A DNA stretch of 64,000 nt from Austropuccinia psidii (Eukaryota > Basidiomycota > Pucciniomycetes > Pucciniales > Sphaerophragmiaceae). This document shows, in pieces, positions 58,463 to 64,000 of the stretch. The position numbers were made by a program, and so were the translations under genes. The first letter of the stretch is position 1, and each line of letters starts with the position of its first letter. The stretch is taken from the NCBI GenBank assembly GCA_023105745.1, contig JALGQZ010000009.1:19144564-19208563 (forward strand), written 5' to 3'. The notes under the pieces were generated by a model. The model did no database searches. It was given only the letters and a program-made list of their open reading frames with translations, and was not told the DNA's origin.

Positions 58463-59168
58463 GAGTATTGCAATTTATTGAATTGTCATGCTGAGTCAAA
58501 TCCCCTTTGTTTCCTTAAATTGCCACCCGATCACCCAGGAGGGTGGTCGTGAGGCCCTTATTGATTGTGCATTGTGGGTGCAATGCACAAGTGACCGCGG
58601 CAAGATCACCGGCCTTATGGCCTGGTGATAGTCTTTGAACAAAGGGGGGGGCTGTAAGACAAGTGAATACAGCGTGAGCTTGCCTCGACCCATTGCTCAG
58701 GTTTGCTTTCGGGTCATAATTGAAATGCTCAGTGGCTGAACATTTGAATTGCACAGTAATTGAACAATTGATATAACAATATCAAATGCACCGCTGAGTA
58801 TTGCAATTTATTGAATTGTCAAGCTCAGTCACATCCCCTTTGTTTCCTTAAATAGTCACCCGATCACCCAGGAGGGTGGTCGTGAGGCCCATGTTGAATG
58901 TGCATTGAGGGTGCAATGCACAAGTGACCCATGCAGAAAAGCACCCGGTGCATTTGGTCACAAGTGACCGCGGCGAGATTACCGGCCATATGGCCTGGTA
59001 ATAGTATGTGAACAAAGGGGGGGGCTGTAAGACAAGTGAATACAGCGTGAGCTTGCCTCGACCCATTGCTCAGGTTTGCTTTCGGGTCATAATTGAAATG
59101 CTCAGTGGCTGAACATTGGAATTGCACAGTGATTGAGCTATAGATATAACAATATCAAATGCACCATG
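58463..59168. repeat. Tandem duplication (331 and 375 bp) with a conserved hairpin
   Basis: Two head-to-tail copies start at CTGAGTATTGCAATTTATTG (about 58463 and 58794) and end near CAAATGCACC. Copy 2 has about 43 extra bp. Both contain CCCGATCACCCAGGAGGG, a hairpin, GGGGGGGCTGTAAGACAAG and TTTCGGGTCATAATTGAAA. The hairpins are ATCACCGGCC-ttat-GGCCTGGTGAT (58605-58629) and ATTACCGGCC-atat-GGCCTGGTAAT (58978-59002); both stem strands changed together. Minus-strand open frames here are repeats of each other and not convincing genes. Confidence 0.85.
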
Positions 59169-60345
59169 CTGAGCCATTGCTCAGTCGTTTTTGTATGCGC
59201 GCACTCTGAGCATTTGGCACAGCATCGGATGACATTTCAGCAAGGTGCAGCATTTCACACGCTTTGGTGAAGTGCTCCAAACTGAGCCTTCCAGTGAGCT
59301 ATTGCAGAATTAGTTCATTCCATGGCTTTACTGAGCACTTTCACACGGTGCTTTTGACCATGACATGGTCAGCTTGCGTGTGCAAATCGGGTGAAACGCA
59401 ATGCTGAGCATGTGGCACATGAGCTACGTAAATGCAAACGATCGGAAGGTGCATGCAGGCTCAAGTAGTATTACACCTTCCTGATCTGTACAGTACAGTC
59501 GACACTGTAGTACGCAGTACACCTTTGTAAATGTGTACTGCGGGGCAGAGCAAAAAGCTGTTCAACAATGTAACATGCAATCACGTCAAGCCATCGAGTC
59601 ATATCTCTCACCTGCATCCCTTTGATGCACCTTGTTGGACAGCTCTGCCTAACTACGGCACAGATGCGCATGTAATCCAAGTTAATGTAAGTGGGTCATA
59701 ATGGGATGACTTAATATTTGGGTCATACACAAAGAGTTGATTCACTCCGGTGCCATGGTTGGGGCAAACAATGACTAGCCCGCTTGTTCATTGTCGGGCA
59801 GCCACACGCTTTCATACGCACCCCCGATGGGTCATACGCAGGCAACTTTCACACGCCTGGAACACATTTTACTGCCAGTCTTCCAGCTGCGTATTTTCTT
59901 GCTCGGGTTGTCAGCTTGACTGCAGACGCTCACCCGCTTGCGCGTGGAAACCTGAGGCCAATCAGTGTGGATTTGCTTCAGCCTCATCCACATTAGATTA
60001 ACAATCCCAGCCTATGATTGCTGAGGCTTGTCATGTTGGCGTGGTTATCTCCCACCGCGGGTCATTTTCTTCACGTTCTCACACGCCCCGCGCAAGTTGT
60101 GGCACCTGGCTTGCAGCCAAAAAATCCCTTGGGCATGTGGCCTCTTTCTCCGGAGTTCTGTACGCGCGTGAGGCAAAGACCCGGATGCCAATCTTGGTGG
60201 ATTAGTACTCGCCTCAAACGCCATAGGGGTGAATGTATATGTGGATCACGGCTCACGGCTGGCGCCCCCTTTGATCATCCCACACATTCCCCCTGAAAGC
60301 CCAGTATGCATCAGTCAGCAAAAAACTTCAGGCCAAACCAAAGTC
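59169..60345. other. CpG-containing intergenic region, no gene seen
   Basis: Short open frames on both strands (for example 59750-60001, 60014-60205 and 60018-60296) have no recognisable content. The sequence contains scattered CACACGC and TGAGCA words also found in the neighbouring repeats, so it may be old repeat-derived DNA. Confidence 0.4.
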
Positions 60346-60371
60346 ATGTTCGGTGGCATGCCACCGAACAT
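60346..60371. terminator. Perfect 26-bp palindrome of the GGCATGCC family
   Basis: ATGTTCGGTGGCA and its exact reverse complement, with no loop. It is the third and best member of the motif found after the two cassette genes. No gene is recognised just upstream of it. Confidence 0.5.
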
Positions 60372-60871
60372 ATCTCACCCGCCCACACACAAAAATCCCC
60401 ACAGTGAGATTGCCCTTTGAAACTGCCAACATTGCCCAGTAGGTCCCTGTGAATAATTAACCTGGGGAGGATACGCTCATTGTTTGCTGTCACACCAGCG
60501 AACATGACTGCATGCCTCTAATATGCCCTCCACAATAAGTTGCTACAGCCCACCCAATTTTGGATTTGCTAATGTCAACTTGGTTCCACCAAAGGTTTCG
60601 TAACTTGTTGCAGATCCAGCAGTCATGTCGGTGCACCCACATTTTGGCCACCTTGCCTTGATATATGCCCCAAATCGGATATGAAAATTATGAGCCCAAG
60701 AGGCCCACCTCCATCAAGACCATGCACGTAACCACAGGCCATCCCCCTTTTGGCCTGTTGCTGCCACTCATATAAGTTCCCCACCTGCGCTTATTCCTCT
60801 TCATTCCCTTTAGCTAACCCTTCCCGATCATATAATTTGCAACTGTCCCCAAATAATTTAAAATAGCCATC
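60372..60871. promoter_or_regulatory. Upstream region of the SNF2-like gene
   Basis: No gene is seen. A TATA-like CATATAAG at 60768-60775 lies about 100 bp before the ATG at 60872, in pyrimidine-rich sequence (CTTATTCCTCTTCATTCCCTTT) typical of fungal core promoters. The role is inferred. Confidence 0.3.
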
Positions 60872-63304
60872 ATGTCAACCCCTTCACAACCACTTTGCAT
60901 TGGGATGATTAATATTCGTATTCAAATAAATAGTGATATAACCTCAAAGCCTGAGAATTCCCACTTAGGTTCTTGGATTATCCTATGGCACAATCAACAC
61001 AACATATTCGTATATCTCCCCAATCACCAGCATGCTATTGGCTCTCTCCCGGGAACCCTTTCCCAAACGTTGATACCATTCCTTGGGGCACCCAAAACGT
61101 TCATGCACTGTGGTCCTGGTGGGGCATGGATTGAAAATTGCCAATCCAATCCTACTCAAATATTATTCATTGAGGGAGTATTTATGACTGATGCCAATGA
61201 TCCCTCCTCATCTCAGAAACCCAATCTAGCATTGATGTTCTTCACATGGTATCCAAACATTCTATTCATAATGGAAAGCTTTCGAACACAAGATTTCAAG
61301 CTTAAAATGCCCAAAGAATATGACTGTACTACTCATTGTCAATGTCAACTCTTTACTCCGACATTTCCCGCTTCAAACTCGATGCCTGCTTCATATCCTG
61401 CTGTTTCATCATTGATTTCCAAGCAAAAACTGATACAATTACCCAGTGGATCAGACCTCCCCATGATGACCCCGCCCCATTCCATTATTCAAACCCCCCT
61501 CCTCCCTCATCAAAAGACCGGACTAGCTTTTCTCTGGGATCGAGAAATCCCCAATGGCCAATCAGCCCGTAACCTTTGGGCAACCTCACCCCCAGGATCC
61601 ACTTTTAATGCCAGGCACATCATTACAAACAAGGTCGTTAGCTCATTTGAATCCCTTTCGACCAATACCCCTCTTGGAGGACTGCTTGCGGATGATATGG
61701 GATTAGGTAAAACCATTCAGGCCATTTCTCTAATTGGTACCTCCAAGGAGCGGATGATTGCAAACCCCCATCGCTCCATGCCCACCATGATCATCTGCCC
61801 CCCTCGCTTAATTACCAACTGGCAATCAGAAATATCCAAGCATGCTCAGGCTGGAGCACTGCATGCCAAAATCTACCATGGTCCCACTCGTCACTCATTA
61901 TCCCAAGCCGACATCTTAAAATATGATATCATCATCACTTCTTACAATACTATCACCCAAGAATTTAAGCAAACCAATCCCTCTACATCATTCATTTTTC
62001 AAATCAATTGGCATCGTATAATCTTGGATGAAGCACAGTGAGTGGCTGAGCTTAAATGATTCAAATTACCTTTTATATCCAATAACCCTTGCCCCCTCTT
62101 ATAGCTATATTTGCTCTCAATACACTGCCACTCACCATGCCATTAATAGCCTCCTTTCATCCCGTCGAATATGTTTAACGGGCACACCTATTCACAACAC
62201 CATTTATGACCTTTTGGGCATAATATCCTTCATCACTCAACCCCAGAGCGCCGATCAAGATAATTGGTCACCATTCATCCTGAGTAGTCTTTCAAAAGGT
62301 TGCAATGATATTTTGCATTTGGCATTGCGGCATTTAAGTTTGCGCCGCACCAAAACCACACATCTCGAATCTCTCCCCACTATTAGCCATCATTATGAGC
62401 TGCTCCCACTCAACCCAACCATGCAGCAAGAATATTCCACATTATATGAAGAATTTCTATCATCCAAAAGCAAAGGACCAGGAGAGTTTTTCAGAAATAT
62501 TAATAAGCTGCGAATATGTTGTAACCATCACATCATGCTTAACACAATTGCGGAGGCGGAGCTGGAAGACCCCGAGGGCAGGAGCACTCAGGATAACTCC
62601 CCAAGAATCACACGAACTATTGTGGATGTGGAAACATGCATGATGAGTATTAAAATTGCACACCTCCTACAAAGCTTAATGAAGAACAAAAAAACAAGGT
62701 GTGGTCCAACGAAATCGGTGGTTTATACCCAATGGACCCAATTTCTAGATTTGTGCGTTAATTCTAATATGCATCCATTACCAATTGACTCCATCTTACT
62801 TTTTTATATTGTAGAATTGGTATTGCTCTTGCCCATCACTCTATCCTTTCAGCACGAATTGATGGAACAATTACACCACGAGCGCAGGACAAGGCGCTTG
62901 AGATTTTCTTCAATAATCCTGAATGTGAAGTACTGATTGCATCCATTGCCGCGGCTGGAACTGGCCTCAATATAACTTGTGCTAATATAGTCTATTTAAT
63001 GGTGAGGGGCCCCCCAAAATTCTCCCCTGATTTTCGGACCCTGACATCCACATTTCCAGGAGCCTAATTGGAACCCAGCCATTGAGGCTCAGGCTGTTGA
63101 TCGTCTACATCGTATTGGCCAACAATGACCTGTACAGGTCATCCACTATATCACTCCTCATTCAGTTGAGGTCAACATGCGGAAGGTACCTTTCAACCTC
63201 ATCTTTCACTTGATTGTATTACTATTCTGAAATCCTTCCTTATGGGAATGCCATATTCCAATCACCAATAGGTCCAAGAAAAGAAAAAATCATTAACTGC
63301 GTGA
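60872..63304 (+). CDS. SNF2-family ATPase (RAD5/HLTF-like), five exons, late nonsense codon
   Basis: Exons 60872-62037, 62105-62752, 62815-63001, 63060-63185 and 63272-63304; introns of 67, 62, 58 and 86 bp; sum 2160 nt. The ATP-binding motif DMGLGKT is at residues 275-281, SYNT at about 357-360 and DEAH at 386-389 (split by intron 1). Then come LTGTPIHN, LSLRRTK, VVYTQWTQFLDL, RIDGTITPRAQDKAL, ASIAAAGTGLNITCAN and PNWNPAIEAQAVDRLHRIGQ. This is the full motif series of a DNA-dependent ATPase/translocase, acting in the nucleus in chromatin remodelling or damage tolerance. The gap between SYNT and the C-lobe is short and no RING finger is seen, so it is small for RAD5. A TGA at 63126-63128 (codon 690), where RIGQ-R-P-V normally has Arg, removes the last 30 codons. 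CGA to TGA is a single C-to-T change. The product might still fold, or the gene may be newly dead. Confidence 0.85.
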
Positions 63305-64000
63305 GCCTTACTGATATTATATAATTTGTGATTGACAAAGTTGATAACTCCTGTTGACTCTGGCACAGGTCCACAATTATGAACACCATGAGCTGGATCG
63401 AACTTCTTCAATATTTCCTCAATGAAAATGAGCAATAGAGTATTATTTCTAAGGGAGACGGTGATACATTTCAATTCATATTGTCTATATTCTAACATAT
63501 TTAGCAAGTTGTTGCATCCTTAAGAGATAATAATCAGATTTTATTACACCTGCACAAATAATTCACAAAATTTTAATTTGTCACAGTGCTATACCATGAC
63601 AAATTACTAAGTTATTGCAGAGCATCACCATTAGGCCTAATAACTGGCATGTCAAGTATCTTGAGGGCGCTAGTCTGCATCTTACTACAGCCTTTGAGCC
63701 AATCTTGATCAAATACCTGAAATGATAGGCCTTCCGGAATATCACCATCATCTGTCGATCGTAATTCTGGCAATCTATCAATAGTTTTTTTACCCTTTTT
63801 TTTAATCCGATTACAAAACTCTATGTCTCTATCCATTTTCAATACCAAATCATTAAATAACTGGGAGCGCCAGCGTAATCCCACTTTGCGGTAAACTTGA
63901 CGGCCATTTTCCAGTACCTCCTCAGTATCTGAGCATACTCGAGGGTCATTGAATTGTGATGCTAGAATGGGAAATTTAGCCGTATCACACCATTCACGAC
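63262..64000 (-). CDS. Partial gene at the right edge, unknown product
   Basis: Read right to left from the window edge, a frame open to the edge encodes EWCDTAKFPILASQFNDPR, VLENGRQVYRKVGLRWRSQLF, IKKKGKKTIDRLPELR and FDQDWLKGCSKM, ending at a TAA at 63612-63614. A second block (63491-63262, after a GTTAG acceptor) encodes TVSLRNNTLLLIFIEEIL and VPESTGVINFVNHKLYNI and may be the next exon; the donor is not resolved. Its end overlaps the last exon of the SNF2-like gene tail to tail. I do not recognise a domain. It may be part of a transposon protein. Confidence 0.4.

Noticed and set aside
58496..59127. Minus-strand frames of 65-87 codons in the tandem duplication
   Set aside because: The two copies give near-identical peptides in two frames each, with no homology or start context. 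They follow from the repeat.

Overview
The window looks like a rust fungus (Pucciniales), most likely a repeat-rich Austropuccinia psidii-type genome. The evidence is short GT-AG introns (57-86 bp) in every intact host-type gene, very AT-rich chromodomain Ty3/Gypsy elements with 1.4-2.0 kb LTRs, a Tet-like 2OG-Fe(II) oxygenase of the kind expanded in rusts, and a Zn2Cys6-like repeat family and Gag families that I recognise from memory as A. psidii-type proteins. No search was run. All alignments, target-site duplications (TSDs) and splice models were made by eye.

Layout. 1-36010 is a nest of Ty3/Gypsy elements. The oldest copy (X, + strand) is split at 1138/31786. Element A (+) sits inside it, flanked by the TSD ttgta/ttgtg. 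Element D (-) inserted into the 3' LTR of A (TSD atgag) and was later rearranged: a D LTR now lies at 9473-11312 in + orientation, followed by an inverted half of the A LTR, next to a 379-bp-arm palindrome (8866-9629). D itself was hit by a solo LTR of a second family (B1, 25183-27207) and by an 8.3-kb AT-rich element with terminal inverted repeats (15985-24325). That element carries a (TAATTAATTT)n satellite and a fragment of a host RTP1/TANGO6-like gene.

36011-40904 is a decayed, CpG-depleted duplicate of a two-gene cassette: an unknown gene plus a Tet-like oxygenase. It was hit by X and by a solo LTR of a third family (E). 40905-49811 is element C, a second Gypsy family, which contains solo LTR B2 and is truncated in its integrase.

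49812-64000 is CpG-rich and holds the better preserved copy of the cassette. It has a minisatellite and a GTCA-rich block upstream, an intact four-exon gene of 677 codons (51183-53424), the Tet-like oxygenase (core 54388-55324) and a 40-bp minisatellite. Beyond it come a four-exon Zn2Cys6-like pseudogene (-), a tandem repeat with a covarying hairpin, a five-exon SNF2/RAD5-like ATPase with a late stop, and a partial gene at the right edge (-).

Most interesting signals. (1) Two Gypsy families have a leader exon that appears to splice into a second long reading frame overlapping gag, so the N-terminal gag region looks dual-coding. (2) A near-palindromic hairpin centred on GGCATGCC lies 119 and 125 bp after the stop codons of both cassette genes, and its half-site is repeated in the upstream minisatellite. 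(3) The TSD-anchored inversion and fold-back palindrome inside the LTR nest record a rearrangement. (4) The cassette exists as one CpG-rich copy, intact in reading frame, and one CpG-depleted dead copy, and it encodes a candidate 5-methylcytosine oxidase.
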